A stretch of DNA of 64,000 nt from an uncultured Paracoccaceae bacterium (lineage in GTDB: Bacteria > Pseudomonadota > Alphaproteobacteria > Rhodobacterales > Rhodobacteraceae). The stretch covers positions 496,001 through 560,000 of the forward strand of contig CANLVP010000002.1 of NCBI GenBank assembly GCA_947494675.1, in the 5' to 3' direction. Below, piece after piece: positions 27,932-35,863 of the stretch. The notes beneath the pieces were generated by a model. It saw only the letters and a program-made list of their open reading frames with translations, made no database searches and was not told the DNA's origin. The number at the start of each line of letters is the position of its first letter. Within the stretch, counting starts at the first letter, position 1. The position numbers were made by a program, and so were the translations under genes.

Positions 27932-28744
27932 ATGTCCGGCTTTCAAACCATAAACCCCAAAGCGCTGATGCGCCTCATTGGCACGCCTAACGCGCCTGTC
28001 ATCATCGATCTGCGCATCCCCGAAGATGTCGCCACCGATGCGCGGCTGATCCCCGGCGCGATCCAACATGACTACAAAGATTTTCCAAATCTTCTCAATC
28101 GGTTGAATGGCGCGCCTTCTGTGGCTGTCTGTCACGGGGGCCGTAAGATCAGCCACGGCATCGCAGCCCAATTGCGGGCCAATGGCCTGAAATCCGAAGT
28201 GCTTGAAGGCGGGATGCTGGCATGGGCCGAAGCCGCCCTGCCCGCCGTGCCCATCCCCGCCATTCCTGCCCCCCACAACGGCAGGACCCTCTGGGTCACA
28301 CGTCACCGGCCTAAAGTCGATCGTATCGCCTGCCCCTGGCTGATCCGCAGGTTCGTGGACCCAAACGCCAGCTTTATGTTCGTGCCACCGTCAGAGGTCG
28401 CGGATGTCGCCAGCCGCTTTGATGCGACCCCGTTTGACGTCCCCGATGTCCCGCTGACCCATAAGGGCGAAAACTGTACCTTTGATGCGATGATTGCCAC
28501 CTTCAACCTCTCGCACCCCGCGCTTGATCTTTTGGCGGGCGTCGTCCGTGCTGCTGACACAGACCAACACAAGAACGCCCCGCAAGCCGCTGGTTTACTT
28601 GCGTTTTCGGTTGGCCTGTCACGGCAATACAAGGACGACATCGCGCAGCTCGACGCCGCCATGCCGCTGTATGATGCACTTTATCGCTGGGCCCGTGACG
28701 GCGCGGATGAACGCCACAACACCGCCGCCAAGGTGCTATCATGA
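27932..28744 (+). CDS. Rhodanese-like domain fused to ChrB C-terminal (chromate resistance) domain
   Basis: 'APVIIDLRIPEDVATDARLIPGAI', 'SVAVCHGGRKISHGIAAQLR' (rhodanese) followed by 'WVTRHRPKVDRIACPWLIRRFVDPNASFMFVP' (ChrB C-term). Confidence 0.85.
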   Translation: MSGFQTINPKALMRLIGTPNAPVIIDLRIPEDVATDARLIPGAIQHDYKDFPNLLNRLNGAPSVAVCHGGRKISHGIAAQLRANGLKSEVLEGGMLAWAEAALPAVPIPAIPAPHNGRTLWVTRHRPKVDRIACPWLIRRFVDPNASFMFVPPSEVADVASRFDATPFDVPDVPLTHKGENCTFDAMIATFNLSHPALDLLAGVVRAADTDQHKNAPQAAGLLAFSVGLSRQYKDDIAQLDAAMPLYDALYRWARDGADERHNTAAKVLS

Positions 28745-29997
28745 CACCCAGCTGGCACCAGATGTTGCGTGTCTTTGGCCGCATCGGATTGCTGTCGTTC
28801 GGCGGACCCGCGGCCCAAATCGCCGTGATGCATCGCGCGCTGGTCGAGGACCGCACATGGCTCACCGAACAACAATTCCTGCGCGCGCTGTCCTTTTGCA
28901 TGCTGCTTCCAGGACCGGAGGCGATGCAATTGGCGACCTATGCCGGATGGCGGCAACGCGGCATCGCGGGCGGGCTTTTGGCCGGTGGCCTCTTTGTCAT
29001 TCCCGGTGCCATCGTCATCGGCATTCTCGCTCTGATTTACGGCACTTACGGCCAATTGCCGCTCGTCCAGGCGCTCTTTGTCGGGGTGCAAGCAACCGTC
29101 GTGGTGATCGTCTTAGGCGCCATGCGCAAGCTCATCGGCAAGGCCCTGCACGGCCCGGTCGCCTACATCCTCGCAGCCCTCTCCTTTGTCGCGCTCTTTG
29201 CCTTCGCCCTGCCCTTTCCACTGGTTATCCTGCTCGCTGCGATTATCGGCGCGATCTGGATGGCAAAAACCACGGCAGAGCCTGCAGCACCGCCCAACCT
29301 CACCGGCACAGCACGGGTGATCCTGATCGGCGCCGCGATCTGGATCGCCCCACTCACGCTGGCCTATCTTGTTGGAAACACGTTCCTTTTTGACCTCGGC
29401 CTCTATTTCTCCAAGCTCGCTGTCGTGACCTTTGGCGGGGCCTATGCGGTGCTGGCCTATATGGCGCAAACCGTCGTGCAGGATTATGGCTGGATCACCA
29501 CGACCCAAATGATGGACGGCCTCGGATTGGCCGAAACCACCCCCGGCCCACTGATCCTCGTGACGCAAATGGTGGCCATGGTGGCGGGCCTGACGGCCAG
29601 CGGACCGATGCTGGCGCTTCTGGCGGGCGGCATGGCGCTTTGGGTAACCTTTGTGCCTTGTTTTATCTGGATTTTCGCAGGCGCGCCGCTCATCGATTGG
29701 CTCGCAAGCCAACCCCGCTTGCAAGCCGCCCTCGCCGGGATCACAGCTGCCGTAGTCGGGGTCATGGCAAACCTCTCGCTTTGGTTTGCGCTGCATGTCT
29801 TCTTCGCAGCACTCATCACCGTGGAACTTGGTCTCATGGCCTTCATCGCGCCGGTCTTCTCCAGCTTGCAGGCCATTCCGCTCCTGCTGGCGCTCCTTGC
29901 TGCGGCCCTCTTGTGGTGGCGCGGTTGGGGGCTGATCCCAGTGCTGTGCATCAATGCGGCACTTGGCCTGATCTTTCACCTCTCGGGCCTGCTTTAG
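28741..29997 (+). CDS. chrA: Chromate efflux transporter
   Basis: 'GLLSFGGPAAQIAVMHRALVEDRTWLTEQQFLRALSFCMLLPGPEAMQLATYAGWR' repeated by 'VTFGGAYAVLAYMAQ..GLAETTPGPLILVTQ'; 4-nt overlap with the upstream gene. Confidence 0.95.
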   Translation: MTPSWHQMLRVFGRIGLLSFGGPAAQIAVMHRALVEDRTWLTEQQFLRALSFCMLLPGPEAMQLATYAGWRQRGIAGGLLAGGLFVIPGAIVIGILALIYGTYGQLPLVQALFVGVQATVVVIVLGAMRKLIGKALHGPVAYILAALSFVALFAFALPFPLVILLAAIIGAIWMAKTTAEPAAPPNLTGTARVILIGAAIWIAPLTLAYLVGNTFLFDLGLYFSKLAVVTFGGAYAVLAYMAQTVVQDYGWITTTQMMDGLGLAETTPGPLILVTQMVAMVAGLTASGPMLALLAGGMALWVTFVPCFIWIFAGAPLIDWLASQPRLQAALAGITAAVVGVMANLSLWFALHVFFAALITVELGLMAFIAPVFSSLQAIPLLLALLAAALLWWRGWGLIPVLCINAALGLIFHLSGLL

Positions 29998-30058
29998 GCC
30001 CCTTTCATCCCCCCAAGAATCTTCTATGCTGCCCCCATAGCGCCCGGAGGATCACGCC

Positions 30059-30550
30059 TTGTCCCGCAGCATTGATTACGGAAACCTGATGCACCGTGCC
30101 ATGCGGGGCTTGATCCAAGAAGTGCTGAACCGGATTGCCAAAGAAGGGCTGCCCGGCGCGCATCATTTCTTCATCACTTTTGACACCATGCACCCCGATG
30201 TCGAGATCGCGGATTGGCTGTCAGACCGCTATCCAGGTGAGATGACCGTGGTGATCCAGCATTGGTTCGACAACCTTGATGTCACCGACGAAGGCTTTGC
30301 AATCACGCTGAATTTCGGCAACAGCCCCGAGACGCTTTACATCCCCTACGACGCGATCAAGACCTTTGTGGATCCGTCCGTTGAGTTCGGCTTGCGGTTT
30401 GAAACCCAAGAAGACGATGAGGATGAAGACGACACGTCCGAAGAGGTCGAAGAGGCCCCGATGGAAGAAATGGCGGAGCCCGACACAACCGACGACGATG
30501 CCCCGAAAGAGGCCGAAGTCGTCAGCCTCGATCAGTTCCGCAAGACCTAG
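30059..30550 (+). CDS. sspB: ClpXP specificity-enhancing factor, SspB family (alpha type)
   Basis: 'SIDYGNLMHRAMRGLIQEVLNRIAKEGLPGAHHFFITFDTMHPDVEIADWLSDRYPGEMTVVIQHWFDNL' plus acidic C-tail; TTG start. Confidence 0.85.
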   Translation: MSRSIDYGNLMHRAMRGLIQEVLNRIAKEGLPGAHHFFITFDTMHPDVEIADWLSDRYPGEMTVVIQHWFDNLDVTDEGFAITLNFGNSPETLYIPYDAIKTFVDPSVEFGLRFETQEDDEDEDDTSEEVEEAPMEEMAEPDTTDDDAPKEAEVVSLDQFRKT

Positions 30551-31041
30551 TCATCCGGGCGGATCAGTGACAGTGCGTCGCGCACGACAGCGTCAAATTC
30601 CTGATCAATATCAATCACATGACCTCGCTCATCGGACCCAAGCGGTTCCAGTGCAGCGTATTGGCTATCGAGCAGCGCGGGCGGCATAAAATGGCCCGCA
30701 CGCTCTTTCACCCGGGCCGCAAGCACCTCGCGCGAGGCCGCAAGATGAAAGAACTGCACCGGATGGCCCGCATGTTGCCGGATGATGTCGCGGTAGGTCC
30801 TTTTGAGGGCGGAACACCCAATGATGATCCCGTCTGCGATCAGGACTTTACCGACCTCCGCCAGCCATGGCGCGCGGTCCGCATCATCAAGCGGGATACC
30901 TTGCGACATCTTGGCGATATTGGCGGCCGGATGCAGGTCATCTCCATCCACAAACCGCAGCCCGGTCTGTTCCGCGACCGCCGCCCCGACCGAGGATTTT
31001 CCGCAGCCCGACACACCCATAATGACGAACCGACCGATCAC
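30547..31041 (-). CDS. gntK: Gluconokinase
   Basis: 'FVIMGVSGCGKSSVGAAVAEQTGLRFVDGDDLHPAANIAKMSQGIPLDDADRAPWL', 'CSALKRTYRDIIR'. GTG start near 31041 inferred; longer ORF call likely wrong. Confidence 0.9.
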   Translation of the reverse strand: MIGRFVIMGVSGCGKSSVGAAVAEQTGLRFVDGDDLHPAANIAKMSQGIPLDDADRAPWLAEVGKVLIADGIIIGCSALKRTYRDIIRQHAGHPVQFFHLAASREVLAARVKERAGHFMPPALLDSQYAALEPLGSDERGHVIDIDQEFDAVVRDALSLIRPDD

Positions 31042-31793
31042 AGCGACGCGGTGATCCCGCCATCGACGTAAAGGCAGTGGCCATTGACGAAACTCGACGC
31101 CGCCGACGACAGAAAGACGCAAGCGCCCACCAGCTCTCCTACATTGCCCCAACGCCCCGCTGGCGTGCGCTTTTCCAGCCAAGCGCTGAACTCCGGGTCC
31201 GCCACCAAGGCTGCGTTTAACGGCGTGTCAAAATAGCCCGGCGCGATGGCGTTGCATTGCAGCCCATGCTTGGCCCAATCGGTTGCCATGCCCTTGGTCA
31301 GGTTCGCAACCGCGCCTTTGGTCGCCGTATATGGCGCGATGCCGGGCCGGGCCAAGGCGGTCTGAACGCTGGCGATATTGATGATCTTGCCTGCACCGCG
31401 CCCGATCATATGGCGGGCAACTGCCTGGCCCACGTGAAAGACGCTTGCGACATTGGTTTGCAGTAGTTTTTCAAAGGCATCCGCCGGAAAATTCTCAAGC
31501 TCTGTGCGGTGCTGCATCCCGGCATTGTTCACCAGAATGTCGATAGCACCATGGTCCGCCTCAAACCCATCCACCGCTGCACGCACCGCGTCATGGTCGG
31601 TGGCGTCAAAGGCCAGCGTCTCAGCTCCGCCAAGCGCCTCAGCGGCTGCTGCCAGCTTGGCCTTATCGCGCCCGTTCAGCACCACCTGTGCGCCAGCGTC
31701 GATCAACCCCTGCGCCAAGGCATAGCCGATCCCCTGCGACGATCCGGTGATCAGCGCGCGCTTGCCGTGCAGTGAAAATAGCTCTGACATCAT
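31038..31793 (-). CDS. SDR-family gluconate 5-dehydrogenase-like oxidoreductase
   Basis: 'ALITGSSQGIGYALAQGLIDAGAQVVLNGRDKAKL', 'YTATKGAVANLTKGMATDWAKHGLQCNAIAPGYF'; overlaps gntK. Confidence 0.85.
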   Translation of the reverse strand: MMSELFSLHGKRALITGSSQGIGYALAQGLIDAGAQVVLNGRDKAKLAAAAEALGGAETLAFDATDHDAVRAAVDGFEADHGAIDILVNNAGMQHRTELENFPADAFEKLLQTNVASVFHVGQAVARHMIGRGAGKIINIASVQTALARPGIAPYTATKGAVANLTKGMATDWAKHGLQCNAIAPGYFDTPLNAALVADPEFSAWLEKRTPAGRWGNVGELVGACVFLSSAASSFVNGHCLYVDGGITASL

Positions 31794-31831
31794 GTCCCCT
31801 TGGTCGTGAAATGCCCGCGGTTTACGCGGGT

Positions 31832-31849
31832 CCTGTTACCGTTAACAGG
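31832..31849. promoter_or_regulatory. LacI/GntR-type operator candidate upstream of gluconate operon
   Basis: CCTGTTACCGTTAACAGG, 16/18 palindrome with arms CCTGTTA/TAACAGG. Confidence 0.55.
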
Positions 31850-31912
31850 TTCCCGATGGGCCCGATTGTCAAGCAGGGAGTTTGCACGCCATGACCGCCG
31901 ACCGACCTGCGC

Positions 31913-33148
31913 CTAGATCTTGTCCTGCGTATGTTTGCGCAGTTCCGCCCGCGCGACCTGCCTGCGATGTACCGCGTCTGGCCCATCAGCCATGCGCAAC
32001 GTGCGCGTCGCCGTCCAGGCAGCGGCGAGCGGCGTGTCCTGCGATATCCCCATGGCACCGTGCATCTGGATCGCCTCGTCGATCACTTCCAGCGCGATCC
32101 GCGGGGCCACAACCTTGATCTGGCTGATCCAAGGTGCTGCGGCGCGGGCATCCCCTTGATCCATCATCCAAGCCGCTTTCAGGCACAAGAGCCGCGCCTG
32201 TTCAATCTTCATCCGCGCCTCAGCGATGATGTCGAAATTGGCACCCAGCGCGGCAATCGGCTTGCCAAAGGCCTCGCGCGCCAGCGACCGCTGGCAAAGC
32301 GACGCAAGGGCCGCCTCTGCCTGTCCAATGGCCCGCATACAATGGTGGATGCGCCCGGGCCCAAGTCGGCCCTGCGCAATCTCAAACCCGCGCCCTTCAC
32401 CCAGCAAGAGGTCCTCGACAGGCACCCGCACATCCGAAAACCGGATATGCATATGCCCATGCGGCGCATCGTCATGACCGTAGACATGCATCGGGCGCAG
32501 TACGTCGATCCCCGGCAGGGCCGCATCCACCACAATCATCGAATGGCGCTTGTGCTTGGGGGCGTCATCCCCGCCGGTGCGAACCATAACGATGTAGACA
32601 GCCGTGCGTGGGTCGCCCGCCCCGCTGGCCCACCACTTTTCACCGTTCAACACATAATGATCCCCGTCCCGCACGCAGGACAGCGCTATGTTTGTCGCAT
32701 CGGATGAGGCGACGTCAGGTTCCGTCATCAAATAGGCAGAGCGGATCTCGCCATTCAGCAAGGGTTTCAGCCATCTGTCCTTCATCGCCGGGGTGCCGTA
32801 GCGTTCAAACACCTCCATGTTTCCGGTGTCGGGTGCGTTGCAGTTGAACACCTCTGCCGCGATACTGACCTTGCCCATTTCCTCGGCCAGATAAGCGTAT
32901 TCGACCGTTGTTAGGCCAAAACCCTTGTCGCTATCGGTCAGCCAAAAGTTCCACAGACCGGCGGCTTTAGCCTTGGCCTTTAGCCCTTCCAAAATCTCCG
33001 TCTGGCGCGAAGTGAATGTCCAGCGATCGCCCACGGCCACCTCGGCGTGGTATTCATCGGCCAGCGGCGCGATGTCATCGCGGATCATCGCCGCCACCCG
33101 GTCACGTAACTCGACCACCCGTGCACTGACCCCAAGGTTCATATCCAT
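31913..33148 (-). CDS. Acyl-CoA dehydrogenase family protein
   Basis: 'YLAEEMGKVSIAAEVFNCNAPDTGNMEVFERYGTPAMKDRWLKPLLNGEIRSAYLMTEPDVASSDATNI', 'QMHGAMGISQDTPLAAAWTATRTLRMADGPDAVH'. Confidence 0.93.
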   Translation of the reverse strand: MDMNLGVSARVVELRDRVAAMIRDDIAPLADEYHAEVAVGDRWTFTSRQTEILEGLKAKAKAAGLWNFWLTDSDKGFGLTTVEYAYLAEEMGKVSIAAEVFNCNAPDTGNMEVFERYGTPAMKDRWLKPLLNGEIRSAYLMTEPDVASSDATNIALSCVRDGDHYVLNGEKWWASGAGDPRTAVYIVMVRTGGDDAPKHKRHSMIVVDAALPGIDVLRPMHVYGHDDAPHGHMHIRFSDVRVPVEDLLLGEGRGFEIAQGRLGPGRIHHCMRAIGQAEAALASLCQRSLAREAFGKPIAALGANFDIIAEARMKIEQARLLCLKAAWMMDQGDARAAAPWISQIKVVAPRIALEVIDEAIQMHGAMGISQDTPLAAAWTATRTLRMADGPDAVHRRQVARAELRKHTQDKI

Positions 33149-33229
33149 CTGTCGTCCCCCGGTAGGTCTTTGCAATTGCCGCCAACTGGACCAAACTGCG
33201 GTCATGTTTGTCAACGCCAAGCCTTGCCC

Positions 33230-34282
33230 ATGACGACGGATGATCTGCGCCACAGCTTTGATCATGCCACGTTGGAACGCTATCTGGCGGATCATGTCGC
33301 GGGGTTTTCCACGCTTGATGCGATCACCCGCTTTACCGGCGGCCAGTCGAATCCGACCTATCTGCTGCGCAGCGGCGCAGGCTCCTTTGTGTTGCGCGCC
33401 AAGCCGCCCGGTCAGCTGCTGAAGTCAGCCCATCAGGTCGCGCGGGAATACCGGGTCATGAAGGCCTTGCGTGACAGCGCCGTGCCGGTCCCGCAGATGT
33501 TTCACCTGTCAGACGATGACAGCCCGCTTGGCACCCAGTTCTTTGTGATGGAGGCCTTGCAGGGCCGCACCTTCTGGAACCCCGCCCTGCCCGACCTCAA
33601 CACGGCGGATCGCGGCGCGATCTATCACAACATGGTCTGTGTGATGGCCGATTTGCATGGCGTCGATGTCGGGACCGCAGGGCTTTCGGACTACGGCGCG
33701 CCCGGCAACTATTTTGATCGGCAAGTGGGACGCTGGACCAAACAATACCGCGCCGCAGAGATTGCCCCGCAAAAAGACGTGGACTGGCTCATCGACTGGC
33801 TGGCAGAGCGGATCCCGCCAGACGACGGCCAGATCAGCATCGTACACGGCGATTTCAGGCTCGATAACCTGATGTTTGCCCCGGACCGTCCCCACGTGCT
33901 GGCGCTTCTGGATTGGGAGCTGTCGACGCTTGGGCACCCCATGGCCGATCTGGCTTATCAAATCATGGGGATGCAGCTCCCCAACCAAGGTGTCGCGCGC
34001 GGCCTTGGCATGGCGGACCGCGCCGCCTTGGGCATCCCGACAGAGGAGGCCTATATCGCCGCCTATTGCGAAAGGCGCGGCATCACCAAGCCCGAAAACT
34101 GGGCGTTTTTCCTGACATTCAGCTATTTCCGCTTTATCGCCATCATCCAAGGCGTGATCCGACGCGCGGTCGATGGTAATGCCTCCAACCCCGGCGATCT
34201 GGGGCAAATGCAGGCGGCAATCCCGGCCCTCGCCGGTGCGGCGCGGCAAATTGCTGCAAAATCACACGATTCCAAGGCCTAA
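33230..34282 (+). CDS. Phosphotransferase (APH/ACAD10-like) family protein
   Basis: 'ITRFTGGQSNPTYLLRSGAGSFVLRAKPPGQLLKSAHQVAREYRVMKAL', 'SIVHGDFRLDNLMFAPDRPHVLALLDWELSTLGHPMADLAY'. Confidence 0.9.
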   Translation: MTTDDLRHSFDHATLERYLADHVAGFSTLDAITRFTGGQSNPTYLLRSGAGSFVLRAKPPGQLLKSAHQVAREYRVMKALRDSAVPVPQMFHLSDDDSPLGTQFFVMEALQGRTFWNPALPDLNTADRGAIYHNMVCVMADLHGVDVGTAGLSDYGAPGNYFDRQVGRWTKQYRAAEIAPQKDVDWLIDWLAERIPPDDGQISIVHGDFRLDNLMFAPDRPHVLALLDWELSTLGHPMADLAYQIMGMQLPNQGVARGLGMADRAALGIPTEEAYIAAYCERRGITKPENWAFFLTFSYFRFIAIIQGVIRRAVDGNASNPGDLGQMQAAIPALAGAARQIAAKSHDSKA

Positions 34283-34364
34283 AAAGCACATCCACTGCCC
34301 TCAAATGAGGCAAAAACCCGAAATCCTGTTTCGCGCCTAAACACTTTGTGCCAAAGATAACGGC

Positions 34365-34811
34365 ATGACGACCTCGCTGCTTATCCTGAATGGCCCGAAC
34401 CTGAACCTGCTGGGGACACGCCAGCCAGAGGTTTATGGCACGACGACCTTGCCCATGATCGAAACACTCTGCGCCGATCACGCCAAAGCCCTTGGGATCA
34501 AAGCGACGTTCATGCAGTCCAATCACGAGGGCGCGCTGATTGACGCGATCCACGCGGCCAAGGGTGTGCACCAAGGCGTGATCCTGAACGCAGGGGCTTA
34601 TACGCATACGTCGATTGCCCTGATGGACGCGATCTTTTCGACCGAATTGCCTGTAATCGAACTACATCTGTCGAACGTCCACGCCCGCGAAGATTTCCGC
34701 CACACCTCTTACATCGCGAAGGCCGCGATTGGGGTGATCTGCGGCTTTGGCGCGGCGGGCTACCCGATGGCGATGACGGCCCTGCGGGATTACCTGGGGG
34801 ACGCACCATGA
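34365..34811 (+). CDS. aroQ: Type II 3-dehydroquinate dehydratase
   Basis: 'LILNGPNLNLLGTRQPEVYG', 'QSNHEGALIDAIH', 'VILNAGAYTHTSIALMDAI', 'ELHLSNVHAREDFRHTSYIAKAAIGVICGFGA'. Confidence 0.96.
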   Translation: MTTSLLILNGPNLNLLGTRQPEVYGTTTLPMIETLCADHAKALGIKATFMQSNHEGALIDAIHAAKGVHQGVILNAGAYTHTSIALMDAIFSTELPVIELHLSNVHAREDFRHTSYIAKAAIGVICGFGAAGYPMAMTALRDYLGDAP

Positions 34812-35572
34812 GCGACCTCCTCCAGCATATGACGGCGATCACCAACGCCAGGACCGACAATGAGCTCTGGACCTATCAGGTGGAGCTGATGAAGTCCTAT
34901 GGCTTTGACCGCGTGCTTTATGGCTACACCCGTTACCGCACCAGCTATGGTCTGGGCGATCCGCAGGATTGGGTCATTCTGACCAACCACTCCCGTGAGT
35001 TCATGGAAAGCTTTTTCACCGACACCCATTATGACCACGCACCGATGTTGCGTTGGGCGCTTAACAACAATGGCGCCTGTAGCTGGACATGGATGGAAGA
35101 GCTTGCGCGCACCGGCAACCTGACACCGGGTGAGCTGAACGTGCTGCAGATCAACCAAAAGCATGACGTTACTGCGGGCTACACGATCAGTTTCCGCTCG
35201 GTCTCTGAACGCAGCAAAGGCGCAATTGGCCTCGTGGGCAGCCCGCGCATGAATCAGGATCAGGTCGAAGAAGTTTGGGCGAAACACGGTGAAGAGATCA
35301 TCGCGCTTAACAATATCTTCCACCTCAAGCTGCTGACCCTGCCCTATTCCGGCTCGCGCCCGCTGACCAAGCGCCAGCGCGAAGTGCTGCAATGGGTTGG
35401 TGACGGAAAAACCACGCAGGATATCGCTATTTTGCTGGAACTGACGCCTGCCACGGTCGAAAAGCACTTGCGCCTCGCGCGCGAGGCTTTGGACGTGGAA
35501 ACAACGGCACAAGCTGTGCTGAAGGCTGCGTTCTACAACCAGATGTTCGTTCTGGAAGACGTCGACAACTAA
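34808..35572 (+). CDS. LuxR-family regulator with autoinducer-binding domain
   Basis: Autoind_bind-like N-terminus and C-terminal 'PLTKRQREVLQWVGDGKTTQDIAILLELTPATVEKHLRLAREAL'; no luxI in the window. Confidence 0.88.
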   Translation: MSDLLQHMTAITNARTDNELWTYQVELMKSYGFDRVLYGYTRYRTSYGLGDPQDWVILTNHSREFMESFFTDTHYDHAPMLRWALNNNGACSWTWMEELARTGNLTPGELNVLQINQKHDVTAGYTISFRSVSERSKGAIGLVGSPRMNQDQVEEVWAKHGEEIIALNNIFHLKLLTLPYSGSRPLTKRQREVLQWVGDGKTTQDIAILLELTPATVEKHLRLAREALDVETTAQAVLKAAFYNQMFVLEDVDN

Positions 35573-35603
35573 TTTCTGACCAAGAGGTCAGGTTTCCCAT
35601 ACT

Positions 35604-35840
35604 TTCGTGACCCCGCGTCAAATGGCAAGTTTACCTTGTTCCGTGAGTGGTGGCCTTAGGCCAGGGAACAGCGGGCCGGAACCCTTGCGATTTCAAGGCA
35701 AGCCGGTCCGCATCTACACCAGCGACAGGGCTTTTACCCTCCTGAAGCTGGTCCTGCATAGCGCGCTTGTCCCATCCCAATGACTGCGCGTGGGGGTAAC
35801 GAGTATGGCGCTGCAATTCTCCCGATTGCAGCGCCTTTTT
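35604..35840 (+). ncRNA. Structured non-coding RNA, possible 6S RNA
   Basis: No convincing ORF; rod-like pairing: TCGT/ACGA (35605/35799), ACCCC/GGGGT (35610/35793), GGCAAG/CTTGTC (35624/35766), internal GCGGGCCGG/CCGGTCCGC (35671/35703); strong intrinsic terminator immediately 3'. Confidence 0.5.
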
Positions 35841-35846
35841 CTTTTT
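35807..35846 (+). terminator. Intrinsic terminator
   Basis: GGCGCTGCAAT-TCTCCCG-ATTGCAGCGCC followed by TTTTTCTTTTTT. Confidence 0.92.
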
Positions 35847-35863
35847 TGAATGTCTTAGAATGG

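Noticed and set aside
31931-32707. 258-aa plus-strand ORF opposite the acyl-CoA dehydrogenase
   Set aside because: Antisense shadow, Arg/Pro-rich with no domains.
35631-35816. 61-aa minus-strand ORF within the structured RNA
   Set aside because: Opposite strand to the terminator and no recognisable protein features.
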